A stretch of DNA of 64,000 nucleotides from Acinetobacter brisouii (GCF_008993995.1 NZ_BKNN01000007.1:1-64000), one strand, 5' to 3'. Shown: positions 55,046-63,946, numbered from the stretch's first letter. The notes: a model not told the origin generated them from the letters alone. Numbers and translations: made by a program.

Positions 55046-56484
55046 TATTTTGCCCCTTTTACGCACAACTTAAATGATTCATGGCTGAATTCACCCTGAT
55101 GATCTTTTTCACAGTGCCAAAGTGAACCTTTAAACGTCACAAAACTGCCTTTTTTATAGGTTTTTTCATCTGAAAATACGCCCTGATACAAACTTTCAAA
55201 GGACTTATTGGCATCAGACTGTGGTGCTGGCGTATTGGATGACCCTGTACTAAATGGATCATCTTTGGCATCACGCTTTGCCAATGCTTCCAGTGAGAAA
55301 TTTTGCTGTTGAATCAGTGGAGAATCACCACCTTTAACGGGCAAATAACCTAATTTTTGCCGCGCTTCATTGGGTGAAAAAATCCCTGCGCCAATTCCTT
55401 CCTTGTAATAAGCAATCTTGCTCGATGAGTCCATGCGAATCAGCACATCTAAATCAAGAAAGGCTTCGACACCCAAATCAACCAAGCCCAAACCATCATC
55501 TAGCAGGTTTTCACGGGCCTCGATGTAAGACTGCAAACAATCTGAATAATAGATCTCGTTCAGATCAGAAACTTTGGTTGCGCCCTGCACATCGGTAATG
55601 CCAATTTTAAAAGGTGGGACATTGAAAGCGGTACAGACAATCCGAGCTGACATATTCAACTGCTCAACCAGTTGGCTATCTGTGGCTTTCATCCCAATAC
55701 TGGTGTATTTCGCCCCATCAGACAGTAGCCCAGTTTTACCTACATTGGCACCACCATAGTTTGTGTCCCATTTGGTTTTAATATCTTGGGCTTTATCTTT
55801 ATCGACTGCACCAGGTACTTCAATCACGCCACCAGGTCTTGAGCCATTCAGAAAGAAATTTTTAGAATTGCGTAAAATCGAGATGCCCTGCTCCGAAGCC
55901 AAAGCACATGCCATGATCGGGGTTAAACCAATCAATGGGTGATACAGTGCATTAATACGGTCATGGATCATTTCGGAGGCAGGGATAATCACATTTTCAG
56001 TTTGTGTCAGCCGATCAGTGCTCAACTGGTAAAACACATTACCCTGATCATCCACCAAGGTGGTGACCAAATCAGGGTTGAGAATTACAAGGCGATAAAT
56101 TTCACCAAAGGCATCTTTCACCTTGAATACATAAGTATTACCACGTAAAAGTAAGCTTTGCGTCCATTGTTCATTGAATTGCTGCCAATTCTGGTAATGA
56201 TTTGGCTTTTTAAAGACACGAACAAGCTGTTTTGGAGTCAATGCATCCACCAAAACGCCCTGCTGTTTCTTCTTGAGTAGAATCGGCATCTTGCCAATGT
56301 CTTTAGAAATTAGACCGACACAAGCAAATACAGCATAAAATGCGGTCATGTCTTCACGGGTAATTTCCTTATTTTGTTGCCAAGCGCCTGAAAATGGCTC
56401 TTGCACAAAAAAACTGTTCCAAGTTCCTGCATTTCGGGCAGTTTGGTAGCTTTTTCGTTTGAATAACTTCTCAAAAATACCCAT
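55045..56484 (-). CDS. Portal protein (HK97 family) with C-terminal carbohydrate-binding-like domain
   Basis: 479-aa dodecameric portal at the packaging vertex. HK97 portal motifs: YAVFACVGLISKDIGKMPI, GNTYVFKVKDAFGEIYRLVILNP and FNVPPFKIGI. After about residue 430 it has an extra domain (GVFSDEKTYKKGSFVTFKGSLWHCE) resembling ChtBD3/CBM5-12 carbohydrate-binding modules, unusual for a portal core. Overlap with the connector gene is one base. Confidence 0.88.
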   Translation of the reverse strand: MGIFEKLFKRKSYQTARNAGTWNSFFVQEPFSGAWQQNKEITREDMTAFYAVFACVGLISKDIGKMPILLKKKQQGVLVDALTPKQLVRVFKKPNHYQNWQQFNEQWTQSLLLRGNTYVFKVKDAFGEIYRLVILNPDLVTTLVDDQGNVFYQLSTDRLTQTENVIIPASEMIHDRINALYHPLIGLTPIMACALASEQGISILRNSKNFFLNGSRPGGVIEVPGAVDKDKAQDIKTKWDTNYGGANVGKTGLLSDGAKYTSIGMKATDSQLVEQLNMSARIVCTAFNVPPFKIGITDVQGATKVSDLNEIYYSDCLQSYIEARENLLDDGLGLVDLGVEAFLDLDVLIRMDSSSKIAYYKEGIGAGIFSPNEARQKLGYLPVKGGDSPLIQQQNFSLEALAKRDAKDDPFSTGSSNTPAPQSDANKSFESLYQGVFSDEKTYKKGSFVTFKGSLWHCEKDHQGEFSHESFKLCVKGAK

Positions 56485-56495
56485 GTCTACCGCCT

Positions 56496-56663
56496 TTATT
56501 CGCTTGGAACTTGTTCTTTTTCCACTTCAGAAGATGCCTTTTTAGGTTCATCACATGCCTTTGCAACCCCTGTTTTAATCAAAACATTGGCAGCAAAATC
56601 CTCAACCTCTTTAACATCGCCCACGTTGGCATCATGCATCGTCTTTAAATACTCAATTTTCAT
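56496..56663 (-). CDS. Small phage protein (55 aa) beside the portal gene
   Basis: ORF below the usual length cut-off, MKIEYLKTMHDANVGDVKEV to VEKEQVPSE, with a GGGAGC ribosome site eight bases before ATG 56663. Sequence VGDVKEVEDFAANVLIKTGVA is a pattern I recall from small conserved phage head-region proteins. Sits between portal and capsid on the same strand. Confidence 0.75.
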   Translation of the reverse strand: MKIEYLKTMHDANVGDVKEVEDFAANVLIKTGVAKACDEPKKASSEVEKEQVPSE

Positions 56664-56753
56664 CGCTGCTCCCATAGCTCAACAATCAATTTTCATTGCT
56701 CAGATATGAAAACAGCCCCAAATCAGGAGCTGTTATTCATTCATTTACACGGC

Positions 56754-58076
56754 TTAGTACTGAATATAAGCACTGGCAATGGCACGGCGTTTTGCCCATG
56801 TAATGAACTTTTCAACACGAATGGCAAACTCATTGTTCTGCCATAGATTGTAAGTCGTTGTGCCATCCACTAAGGTTGCTTGGTCACTGTAGGACACATC
56901 CACACCACCATCTTGAGCCACCAAGATTTCACTCATTTTCACAAGCTCAATTTTAGAACCCACTGCTTGAGAAGTAATCACAGGAATTCCCAACAAGCTA
57001 CGGGCTGCACCTGCAAACGACATTCCAGTAAAGTAGGTATTTCCTAAAGCATCACGCAGCAAAGCCAATTGCATGGCGCGGGTTTCAGACATCAGGAAAT
57101 AGGCATTGTCTGTTGATAGGTTGGCTTCCACAAAAGTTGTGATTAGAGTCATTAAGTCCTTTTCATAATCTGCTGCCGTTGTGCCTGAACTTGGTACAGC
57201 AGTCACGCCATTTAAAATGCCCGCAGGAACGACATCACTCCCTGCAGCTGTACCCAAGAATGTGGTATCAATCAATTCAGCCGATGCTGCAATCAAATCA
57301 TCCAAAACCAGTTTATCAATTGCAGGGTCTGCACGGCGCAATAGCTCTTGGGTATAGACCGTAATCGCAGCAAGCTTATGCTCTTTGATTTCCACACTAT
57401 CAAAAGTTGGGTTGGTCAGTGGTTTAGGCTGAGATTCACCTACCCATGCAGCCGTACCGCCTGTTTTCTGACCTTTAATTTTTACGTTAAAAGGCACTGA
57501 ACGATAGCCCTTCAATTTGTCAAACACAGTGGCATTGCGTAGCAGTTCGATAAAGTCGCCTGTATAAGTACTGGTTTCAACCAATGGCGCACCAAAGCCT
57601 GTATCGGTCGTGGTTCCTAGTGTTGCCTTTTCCACAAACTGAATCACACTTTCCCCATAACCCAAATTTTTAGCTGCTTGTACAGCGGTCACTGCGTTAC
57701 CTTTCTTCGCTTCATGGGCTGACAACATTTTTGCACGGACAAACTGAGCAAAACCAATACCTTTCGGTAAGGTTTCAATCACTGTTGCAGGTGCAGCAGG
57801 GTTTGGATTGCCTTCAGCAGATTTTTTGGCTTGCTGAGGATTTTCACCTGCAACAGGTGTTGCTGTTTGGGCTGCTTTTTCAATTTCAGCAATCTGCGTT
57901 TGTACGCGGGCAATATTCTTCTGAATTGCATCAATTTCAGCTTCAAGCTGCTTAATTTCTGCCTCAGTTGCTTCATCAGGTGTCGTCCCTGCTTCTGCTG
58001 ACTTTGATAATGCTGCCTGCATTGCTTGGTTCTTTTCTGACAATGCTTTCAGCAACTTTGCTAAATATTCTTTCAT
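56754..58076 (-). CDS. Major capsid protein, HK97 fold, with scaffolding delta domain
   Basis: 440 aa. Residues ~1-110 form a Gln/Glu/Ala-rich coiled coil (LEAEIDAIQKNIARVQTQIAEIEK), the delta domain removed by the prohead protease; the rest is the shell fold (GTTTDTGFGAPLVETSTYTGDFIELL, RSLLGIPVITSQAVG, EFAIRVEKFITWAKRR). Starts inside the protease stop (four-base overlap). Confidence 0.92.
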   Translation of the reverse strand: MKEYLAKLLKALSEKNQAMQAALSKSAEAGTTPDEATEAEIKQLEAEIDAIQKNIARVQTQIAEIEKAAQTATPVAGENPQQAKKSAEGNPNPAAPATVIETLPKGIGFAQFVRAKMLSAHEAKKGNAVTAVQAAKNLGYGESVIQFVEKATLGTTTDTGFGAPLVETSTYTGDFIELLRNATVFDKLKGYRSVPFNVKIKGQKTGGTAAWVGESQPKPLTNPTFDSVEIKEHKLAAITVYTQELLRRADPAIDKLVLDDLIAASAELIDTTFLGTAAGSDVVPAGILNGVTAVPSSGTTAADYEKDLMTLITTFVEANLSTDNAYFLMSETRAMQLALLRDALGNTYFTGMSFAGAARSLLGIPVITSQAVGSKIELVKMSEILVAQDGGVDVSYSDQATLVDGTTTYNLWQNNEFAIRVEKFITWAKRRAIASAYIQY

Positions 58077-58663
58077 AGTTTCACTCCGCCCTTCGTTGGG
58101 CTTGCTAATTTGACAACAACATGTTTTTGTTCAGATGCATCGCCATCTGGAACGTTCTGAGGTTTTTTGCCCAACGCGGCTTGATGTTCCTCAAATGCTT
58201 TAGAGAAATCTGTTTCTGATTCGCGGTTACACGGAATCGTAACGAGGGATAATTCGTAAAATTCCCAATCGTTAAACTGAATACCACCGCCTTTAATCAT
58301 TTCAGCATCATCCCAATTCGGGATAAATCCAACCGACAAGCCTTTAATCAAGCCGTGTTTTAAGGACTGATACGCCTCATCAATGCGAGCTTTCAGTGCA
58401 CCTTCTTCATCAATTTTTGGTAGATAAATCTCTACCTCAATGCCTTTGCTTGTTACCTTGGCGCTGGTGACTTGCCCAATAGGAGACTTAGGGTCATGGT
58501 GAAAAAGTAATGGCATAGGCAAAGTGAACTTAGCTCCTTTAGGCACCATGATGTCTTTGGCTCGGTCTTGATTCGGTGTGCTTGCAATGCCTGTAAATGT
58601 GCGCTTTTCATCATCGGCACTTTTAATTTCAAATGCGCCAAATGTTTTCTGTAGAGCAGTCAT
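58073..58663 (-). CDS. HK97 prohead protease
   Basis: 196-aa serine protease that matures the prohead. Catalytic His in LLFHHDPKSPIG, Ser in GLIKGLSVGFIPN and acidic partner in NDWEFYELSLVTIPCN. Overlaps capsid (ATGA). Confidence 0.9.
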   Translation of the reverse strand: MTALQKTFGAFEIKSADDEKRTFTGIASTPNQDRAKDIMVPKGAKFTLPMPLLFHHDPKSPIGQVTSAKVTSKGIEVEIYLPKIDEEGALKARIDEAYQSLKHGLIKGLSVGFIPNWDDAEMIKGGGIQFNDWEFYELSLVTIPCNRESETDFSKAFEEHQAALGKKPQNVPDGDASEQKHVVVKLASPTKGGVKL

Positions 58664-58679
58664 GGCTTCTCCAAAAATG

Positions 58680-58710
58680 AAAAAGCCCGCATATAGCGAG
58701 CTAAAAAATG
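58680..58710 (-). terminator. Hairpin after terL
   Basis: AGCTCGC/GCGGGCT stem with one mismatch around TATAT, followed by TTTTTC on the minus strand, between terL and the protease gene. Confidence 0.6.
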
Positions 58711-58718
58711 AGATAAAT

Positions 58719-60392
58719 TTAAAAAAAGTAAACGTTGTAGTCTTTCTTGACAGGTTCAGGGTTCATGCTCATCAGTGCTGTGGCATTCAATGAAGCGATC
58801 AGCGGGTCAATCTTGGCAACACCACTTTCCTGCTTACTGACCATAATGCCGTTGCCTTTCATCACAATTCTGGCATTGCCTGCCACCCAAGCCATCAATC
58901 CCAAACCTTGGTGCCAAAGTTCACGCCCTGCCAATTTTCGCTCTAAAGTCTGCAAATAACCTGCAAGCTTATAACCTTGATGAATGCCAATGATTTGCTC
59001 CTGAGGAATACCCACATCAAGCAAACCATCCAATAAGCCACCGAGCATTAGCGGATCTAGTCCAACTTTATCGAGCTTTCCACTGTCATAAACTTGCTTG
59101 GCAATTGTGGCTAACTTGCTAATGTCATCTCCGACATTTTCATAAACGGTCAGGCTTCCTTCTTTGACAAAATCAAGCAGCTTGGGCGCTTCTGATTTAC
59201 GGCGCTCAAGTACAATCTGATGACACCAGGCATGATTGTAGAGCAGCCACTCCCGTGTCTCTTTATGCCGACCTAGAACAGCAAAGCCAAGTAAGTCATC
59301 CAAGCCGCCACCATCCCCACCAATTTCAAGCACATCTGATTGTTCAATGATGTCATCCAGTGAAAGCTTTCGTGCTTGTTGTAACCAAAACTCTGCGCCC
59401 GCCCAACGATTGGCACGTAGGTTCAGCCCAATTTCAATGTTTAAATGCTTGGCCAGAAAATCTCGAAGCGACTCCTCACCTGCATCTTTGACCTTATTGA
59501 ACTCTGAAATCAGATATTCAAGATCAACCGATGCACCCAAATTTGGGTTTGTGATGTAGAAATTTTCAGGTTTTAAATGCTCACCATCTTCAATGAGCTG
59601 TTTTGGAAATTCATAGATCAGTGGTAGAAATGCCTTGTCCTCTTTAATGCCATCCCTGACATCACGGGCATAGTCCAAAAGCTGCTTGAATACCCCACAT
59701 GGCATTTCATCTGACATGGTAGATAGATAAATCACACAGCCTTCAGGACGTGAAGCCAAACCACCTTTGGCTTCACGAAACATCGATTCAGCATTGGCAC
59801 GTTTACCAAAAAGCCAAACCTCATCAATCAAAATGATGGAGGCTTTCTTACCTGCTGCCGCGTTGCTTTCTGCTGCGATGACTTTCAGCGTTGCACCCGT
59901 ACCAAGATGAGTCACTGTCTTGGTATGTTCAGAGATATTAATCATTGCGCTGAGTTCTTCATCAGCGCGAATAAAGTCACGGATCGGGTTAAAGCTGTTG
60001 TCTGCAACTTCCTTGGTCGGTGCAAGGATGATCAACTCTGCTGAAAGCCGATCATTCAAAAGCAAAGCAACCAGCATCACACCTGCAGCAATCGTCGATT
60101 TGGTATTCTTCTTCGAAATCAAAAGAAAGAACTCACGAATCAAACGGCGTTTCGTATTTGGGTTATACGCTCCGAAAATTGCCCGTACAAAATCAATCAC
60201 CCATGGCAATGTGACATCGCCCATCTTTGGGCTATCCATTACATCCACAAGAATCAGTTCTTTAAAAATCCTTTCTGCTACATCAGCCACTTCTGGAAAA
60301 AGTGGTTCACAAGGCATGAGTGACTTTTTAGCGACAATACGTTCCTCCCAGTCTGGGCAGGATGTTGTCCATTCTGGGAGCATTGCTGACAT
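58719..60392 (-). CDS. Terminase large subunit
   Basis: 557-aa packaging ATPase and nuclease. The ATPase centre shows the atypical Walker A FFLLISKKNTKSTIAAGVM and Walker B SIILIDEVWLFG followed by YLSTMSDEMPCG; the C-terminal nuclease has acid residues around DVLEIGGDGGGLDDLLGF and KVGLDPLMLGGLLD. HK97-type in arrangement. Confidence 0.92.
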   Translation of the reverse strand: MSAMLPEWTTSCPDWEERIVAKKSLMPCEPLFPEVADVAERIFKELILVDVMDSPKMGDVTLPWVIDFVRAIFGAYNPNTKRRLIREFFLLISKKNTKSTIAAGVMLVALLLNDRLSAELIILAPTKEVADNSFNPIRDFIRADEELSAMINISEHTKTVTHLGTGATLKVIAAESNAAAGKKASIILIDEVWLFGKRANAESMFREAKGGLASRPEGCVIYLSTMSDEMPCGVFKQLLDYARDVRDGIKEDKAFLPLIYEFPKQLIEDGEHLKPENFYITNPNLGASVDLEYLISEFNKVKDAGEESLRDFLAKHLNIEIGLNLRANRWAGAEFWLQQARKLSLDDIIEQSDVLEIGGDGGGLDDLLGFAVLGRHKETREWLLYNHAWCHQIVLERRKSEAPKLLDFVKEGSLTVYENVGDDISKLATIAKQVYDSGKLDKVGLDPLMLGGLLDGLLDVGIPQEQIIGIHQGYKLAGYLQTLERKLAGRELWHQGLGLMAWVAGNARIVMKGNGIMVSKQESGVAKIDPLIASLNATALMSMNPEPVKKDYNVYFF

Positions 60393-60410
60393 AAATTTAA
60401 CTCATTAAAA

Positions 60411-60431
60411 AACCGCCTCGATGGGCGGCTC
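60411..60431 (-). terminator. Hairpin before terL
   Basis: CCGCC/GGCGG stem around TCGATG, with T-run on the minus strand, directly after the stop of the 71-aa gene at 60432. Confidence 0.65.
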
Positions 60432-60647
60432 TTAAAGCGGTTTTAATTCGATATTTATTCTGGCTTGGTATTTGTAGTTGGTGGCATCTTCATCTAAGCA
60501 CCACTCAACACTCAGCACCTCATATCGCTTGTCTTTAAATACACAACGACTCGCCACCTGTGGCACCTGAGTGAGAATGCGTCGTGCAAACTGATGTGGC
60601 TGACCATCAATATAGAAATTAATTGCAAATTTATCAGGGTGTAGCAT
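60432..60647 (-). CDS. Small phage protein of unknown function (71 aa)
   Basis: MLHPDKFAINFYIDGQPHQF to ARINIELKPL, beta-rich, between terL and terS. A weak AAGG site precedes it. No family recognised; proteins of this type are common in packaging regions. Confidence 0.6.
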   Translation of the reverse strand: MLHPDKFAINFYIDGQPHQFARRILTQVPQVASRCVFKDKRYEVLSVEWCLDEDATNYKYQARINIELKPL

Positions 60648-60662
60648 TTTAATTACTCGACC

Positions 60663-60878
60663 TTAAATTATTTCTATTGAGAATCCCGTGTTTTTAAACT
60701 TGATGGTTTGATCTTTCTTTTCGGAGTAATCAACACCAACCCAAGCAGGCTGACTTTCTTGTTTTGCCTTGAACTCACCAAACAAAAACTGCTGTCTTCC
60801 TTGCGGTGTCATTGCAAAGTATTTGTCTGATAATTTACTTATCAAGTCTTCAGGATTAAACGGTATATCAAAAGGCAT
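60663..60878 (-). CDS. Small phage protein of unknown function (71 aa, second)
   Basis: MPFDIPFNPEDLISKLSDKY to TGFSIEII, with GAGGAG upstream. Two bases after terS. Helical start, then beta-rich end. No family recognised. Confidence 0.62.
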   Translation of the reverse strand: MPFDIPFNPEDLISKLSDKYFAMTPQGRQQFLFGEFKAKQESQPAWVGVDYSEKKDQTIKFKNTGFSIEII

Positions 60879-60880
60879 GA

Positions 60881-61360
60881 TTAACTCCTCAACTGCGAGC
60901 CCAATGTTCCAAACTTCCCGCCCTGAGTGGCTTTCTTGGCTTCCTCTTCTTTAGTTTGTTTCTTGCCTTTTTCTGCAACTTTACCGTGCACATAAGGAAG
61001 TGCTGATTTTGCTGCATGCACTCTCAAACCCATTCCATTTTCCTTGTCATTCATAATGTCGATCAGAAACTGCAATGGGTCGTCTTTGGCATAATTATCC
61101 TCGAAAGGATTATCATCCTCACCGCTATCAGCAGGTTGAACCTTTGGTTTTTCAGAAGTTAACTTTTGCTTTTGAGAAGTTAACTTTTTAGCTGTTGAAT
61201 ATTGATCAATATAAGCAATTACTTCAGGAATTTTTGCCAGTTTTGAACCTTGTTGCATTGCGGATTTTTCACTATATCCTGCTGAAATTGCTGCATCTTT
61301 ATTACTCATGCCATCAACAACAGCTTGAGCAAAAGCTTTCATTTTTGCTGTTAAAGCCAT
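60881..61360 (-). CDS. Terminase small subunit
   Basis: 159 aa. Helix-turn-helix of the terminase_2 type (MKAFAQAVVDGMSNKDAAISAGYSEKSAMQQGSKLAK) binds the packaging site, with an extended Lys/Glu-rich middle and a coiled C-terminus. AGGAGTCGCA precedes ATG. Two AAGTTAACTTTT copies lie inside the gene. Confidence 0.87.
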   Translation of the reverse strand: MALTAKMKAFAQAVVDGMSNKDAAISAGYSEKSAMQQGSKLAKIPEVIAYIDQYSTAKKLTSQKQKLTSEKPKVQPADSGEDDNPFEDNYAKDDPLQFLIDIMNDKENGMGLRVHAAKSALPYVHGKVAEKGKKQTKEEEAKKATQGGKFGTLGSQLRS

Positions 61361-61375
61361 TGCGACTCCTTAACT

Positions 61376-61498
61376 CTAAAAGTTAACTTTTAGCTAAAAA
61401 AGGAAATTTTTTTATACGTGAGGTGGGGTGCGGTGTCCGTTGGTAAAATGCTTTGAAATTTTTACCTCCCCCCACCCGCTGAGATTTTATGCACCATT
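61376..61498. promoter_or_regulatory. Candidate packaging (cos/pac) region upstream of terS
   Basis: Begins with an 18-bp perfect palindrome CTAAAAGTTAACTTTTAG (61376-61393). The following G-rich stretch (GAGGTGGGG) and C-rich stretch (CTCCCCCCACCC) are near-inverted around a small hairpin (GGTAAAA/TTTTTACC). The core AAGTTAACTTTT also occurs at 61156-61167 and 61177-61188 within terS. Function is inferred from location. Confidence 0.5.
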
Positions 61499-61663
61499 TT
61501 ATTGCGTATTTTCATTAGAAAAGTTTTCTAGAAAATCATCTAATTCTATTGCACGTTCACGCAATGCCTCTCTTGCATCGATTGGTAAGCGTGTATCGAA
61601 CTGCATACCACGCATGAAGTTAGCCACTGATTCAAGTTGCTCTAACAATTCTTCATTATTCAC
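61499..61663 (-). CDS. Small GTG-start phage gene (54 aa)
   Basis: VNNEELLEQLESVANFMRGM to NFSNENTQ. GTG 61663 overlaps the HNH stop as GTGA and GGAGAG lies eight bases upstream. Helical, acidic. Coupling to HNH and location by the packaging site suggest a DNA packaging accessory, but no family is recognised. Confidence 0.7.
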   Translation of the reverse strand: MNNEELLEQLESVANFMRGMQFDTRLPIDAREALRERAIELDDFLENFSNENTQ

Positions 61664-61944
61664 TGTCGACTCTCCTTACTGGTTTTCTTCTTATGGCAGT
61701 CAATGCACAACGACCAAAGATTGCTTGGGTCATCTGTTCCACCTTGCGCCGTGTTGATCTTGTGGTCACATTCCAATTGATGTGTGACTAGACCACAGAG
61801 TTGACAGGTATAACCATCACGTACATGGATGCTTTCTTTAAGTCTACGCCAAGGGCGACCACCACGACCATTGCCCCAGTTCTTCTTGGGTTCAGTCTGT
61901 TGACGGCGTATCTCAAGCCTTGGTCTGAGTGTCTGTAGTTTCAT
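61660..61944 (-). CDS. HNH endonuclease
   Basis: 94-aa HNH nuclease with CQLCGL and the catalytic core LECDHKINTAQGGTDDPSNLWSLCIDCHKKK, including the zinc-binding cysteines. HNH proteins encoded next to terminase assist cos cleavage in HK97-type phages. Confidence 0.9.
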   Translation of the reverse strand: MKLQTLRPRLEIRRQQTEPKKNWGNGRGGRPWRRLKESIHVRDGYTCQLCGLVTHQLECDHKINTAQGGTDDPSNLWSLCIDCHKKKTSKESRQ

Positions 61945-61955
61945 AAGGCAAACCC

Positions 61956-62213
61956 TTAGTCATCATCCAAGTTACGTGATTGTGGTTCATCCTCATCGCC
62001 AACGATCTCATCGAGCAGCATGCGGATCTGCGCTGTCTGGTCACTGTTGATTTGAATTAGTTGGTTATTCTGTTGAATCAGTTGATTGGTTTGTTCGGTC
62101 AGTTTGTTGTTCTGTTCTATCAACTGATTGTTCTGTTGAACTAACTGGCTGATCTGTTGAGCCAGTTGTAAGACGATTGATTGCAAGTTGCAGTCGTTGT
62201 TTACTGTAGTCAT
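61956..62213 (-). CDS. Gln/Asn-rich coiled-coil phage protein
   Basis: 85 aa starting MTTVNNDCNLQSIVLQLAQQ with a run of QNNQLIE/QTNQLIQ heptads and an acidic end (VGDEDEPQSRNLDDD). AAAGG is upstream. It overlaps the next gene for 149 bases in another frame. Confidence 0.65.
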   Translation of the reverse strand: MTTVNNDCNLQSIVLQLAQQISQLVQQNNQLIEQNNKLTEQTNQLIQQNNQLIQINSDQTAQIRMLLDEIVGDEDEPQSRNLDDD

Positions 62214-62262
62214 ACATAGCCTTTAGTTTTTGACGGCGTTCTTCACAGCCTTTACAGGACAT
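62065..62262 (-). CDS. Small Cys-containing phage protein overlapping the coiled-coil gene
   Basis: 65 aa starting MSCKGCEERRQKLKAMYDYS, a pattern common in small conserved phage proteins, then a Ser/Thr/Gln-rich tail (DRTEQQTDRTNQSTDS) that is the second-frame reading of the coiled-coil repeats. GAGGT precedes ATG 62262. Frame opens to 62352 but this start is better. Confidence 0.65.
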   Translation of the reverse strand: MSCKGCEERRQKLKAMYDYSKQRLQLAINRLTTGSTDQPVSSTEQSVDRTEQQTDRTNQSTDSTE

Positions 62263-62439
62263 AGACACCTCGGAATAAAAAAGAAAAACCGCAGTAACTT
62301 TCTCAAGCAGTGCGGTCTTATATACCGTAATCCATTCGAAAAACTTACTCACAATACGTTAATACGAGTGAGTTCAATTTTTAGTTAACACCATAACTTA
62401 GCAGAAAATATCCTGAATGAGAGGTTAAATTAACTATTC

Positions 62440-62724
62440 CTATTCTTTATCGAAATCTCTGTAAGTTGTTACTTCTTTACTTTTTAAAAGAGTATCCCAC
62501 TCTTTTAACAATAGAATCAATTCATCCTGATTTGTTGTCTCACCTGTAATTTTGTCAGGATACTCTTGATCCAAATCAAAAGTCGGCAAAATATTACTTA
62601 CATAAGGTGAACCATCAAGCAGGTGCTTGATAGCCAAAGTCTCACCCTTATCCTCACACACAATTTCAAATTCACTTTCATTGATGAAGTTTAATTTATA
62701 GCTTGTTTTATTTTCAGATGACAT
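62440..62724 (-). CDS. Unknown acidic phage protein
   Basis: 94 aa with an excellent AAGGAGATATTT ribosome site. MSSENKTSYKLNFINESEFE then a Glu/Asp-rich C-terminal half ending RDFDKE. No family recognised. Single gene between hairpin regions, possibly an early or regulatory protein. Confidence 0.65.
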   Translation of the reverse strand: MSSENKTSYKLNFINESEFEIVCEDKGETLAIKHLLDGSPYVSNILPTFDLDQEYPDKITGETTNQDELILLLKEWDTLLKSKEVTTYRDFDKE

Positions 62725-62982
62725 AAATATCTCCTTAATTATTGGAAATAAATTTATACCATAAAATACAAAAAACCGATCATTTTAGCGAGCTTGAAAT
62801 TAGGTAGCTGTATTCAACTTAAACCACTACGAATAAATGTGCCGCCATAGGTGCCCTGATATTACTTACACAAAAATATTTCTCAGGGCATGAAAAAAGC
62901 CCATTGTTGAATGAGCTTTTGACTTTGGTCTCGGTTTGAACCGTAATACGACCAGTATATAAAAACTATAGCTTAGTTAGCA
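62725..62982. other. Hairpin-rich spacer
   Basis: Non-coding. Contains GCCCTGA/TCAGGGC ends (62853-62859, 62883-62889) enclosing a loop with a second ATATT/AATAT pairing, and a minus-strand terminator AGCTCATT-CAAC-AATGGGCT plus T6 (62898-62917) just after the antirepressor stop. The first hairpin could belong to a small RNA. Confidence 0.5.
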
Positions 62983-63921
62983 TTATTTTGCTAACTCTTT
63001 TTGCAAACGATCCGAAACATATAATGCACCCATTAATTTTCCTGCATCACATAATGGATGAAACCAGTAGCTACCTTTTACCTGATCGCCTGCTGTGAAA
63101 CTTCCAGTCTTCAAATCTTCGCTAATAAATAACCTTCCATACGGGCTTCTCAAGTCAGCAGTTCGTGAAAGTCTTAACAATGCAAGATTCGTTTTAAAAG
63201 CATATTCTGCAAGAACCTCTCCTTCTTTCTTATTTAATTCATACACGGCGCGATAAATTTTGGATGTATTAAAATTCTGGGTGAGAATAGCATCAGCCAA
63301 CACTTTCAAAAGATCATAAACATTTTTACTCATGTTTGGCTGTTTGTTCTTGTGCTGATAATAACCATCACCCAACCATTTTAAAGCCTCATCAAAACGG
63401 CTTAATGGTAATTCCTGATAACGAGGCACATCAAACACATTGTAAAATTCATGATACACAGATTGATATGTGCGTTTGTCACGTTGCGCCTTACGAAGCA
63501 CAGCATCTTTTACTGCCTGTTGTTGTTCAGCCGTGATTGTATTTGGATGGGCTTCTGCAACTTTGGGCATAAAGTGATTGTAAAGCACGTCATAGCATTC
63601 AAGTTGATATTTGATGAGCGTGTCTTTAATTTCAGGCTTCACACGATTTACATCCACACTCATTAGCCATCCGTTGAGATAACCAATAGGTAAAGCAGCC
63701 ATTTCACGATTTTTACCATCTTGGGCAACCGTGGTTATCATAACCATGGTTGAATTAAGCACATAATGACGTTTAATTTTTTGAGCCTGTGCAGCCCAAT
63801 CTAAACCGATATTTTCACAAATAGGCCTCATTGCAACATAGGGTTTATTTTCATGAAAAAACACAGGTACATCTTGGTTGTTGAATTTTACGACTTGAGG
63901 TCTTAGTGCTAGACTAGTCAT
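62983..63921 (-). CDS. Phage antirepressor (P22 AR N-terminal family)
   Basis: 312 aa. ATG 63921 with GGAGA upstream; the longer frame to 63954 lies inside a hairpin. N-terminal P22AR domain: VKFNNQDVPVFFHENKPYVAMRPICENIGLDW and KREMAALPIGYLNGWLMSVDVNRVKPEIKD, followed by a helical middle and a C-terminal ant-like region. Such proteins inactivate a repressor to favour lytic growth. Confidence 0.85.
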   Translation of the reverse strand: MTSLALRPQVVKFNNQDVPVFFHENKPYVAMRPICENIGLDWAAQAQKIKRHYVLNSTMVMITTVAQDGKNREMAALPIGYLNGWLMSVDVNRVKPEIKDTLIKYQLECYDVLYNHFMPKVAEAHPNTITAEQQQAVKDAVLRKAQRDKRTYQSVYHEFYNVFDVPRYQELPLSRFDEALKWLGDGYYQHKNKQPNMSKNVYDLLKVLADAILTQNFNTSKIYRAVYELNKKEGEVLAEYAFKTNLALLRLSRTADLRSPYGRLFISEDLKTGSFTAGDQVKGSYWFHPLCDAGKLMGALYVSDRLQKELAK

Positions 63922-63946
63922 GTCTATATCTCCATAGATTTTAGAC

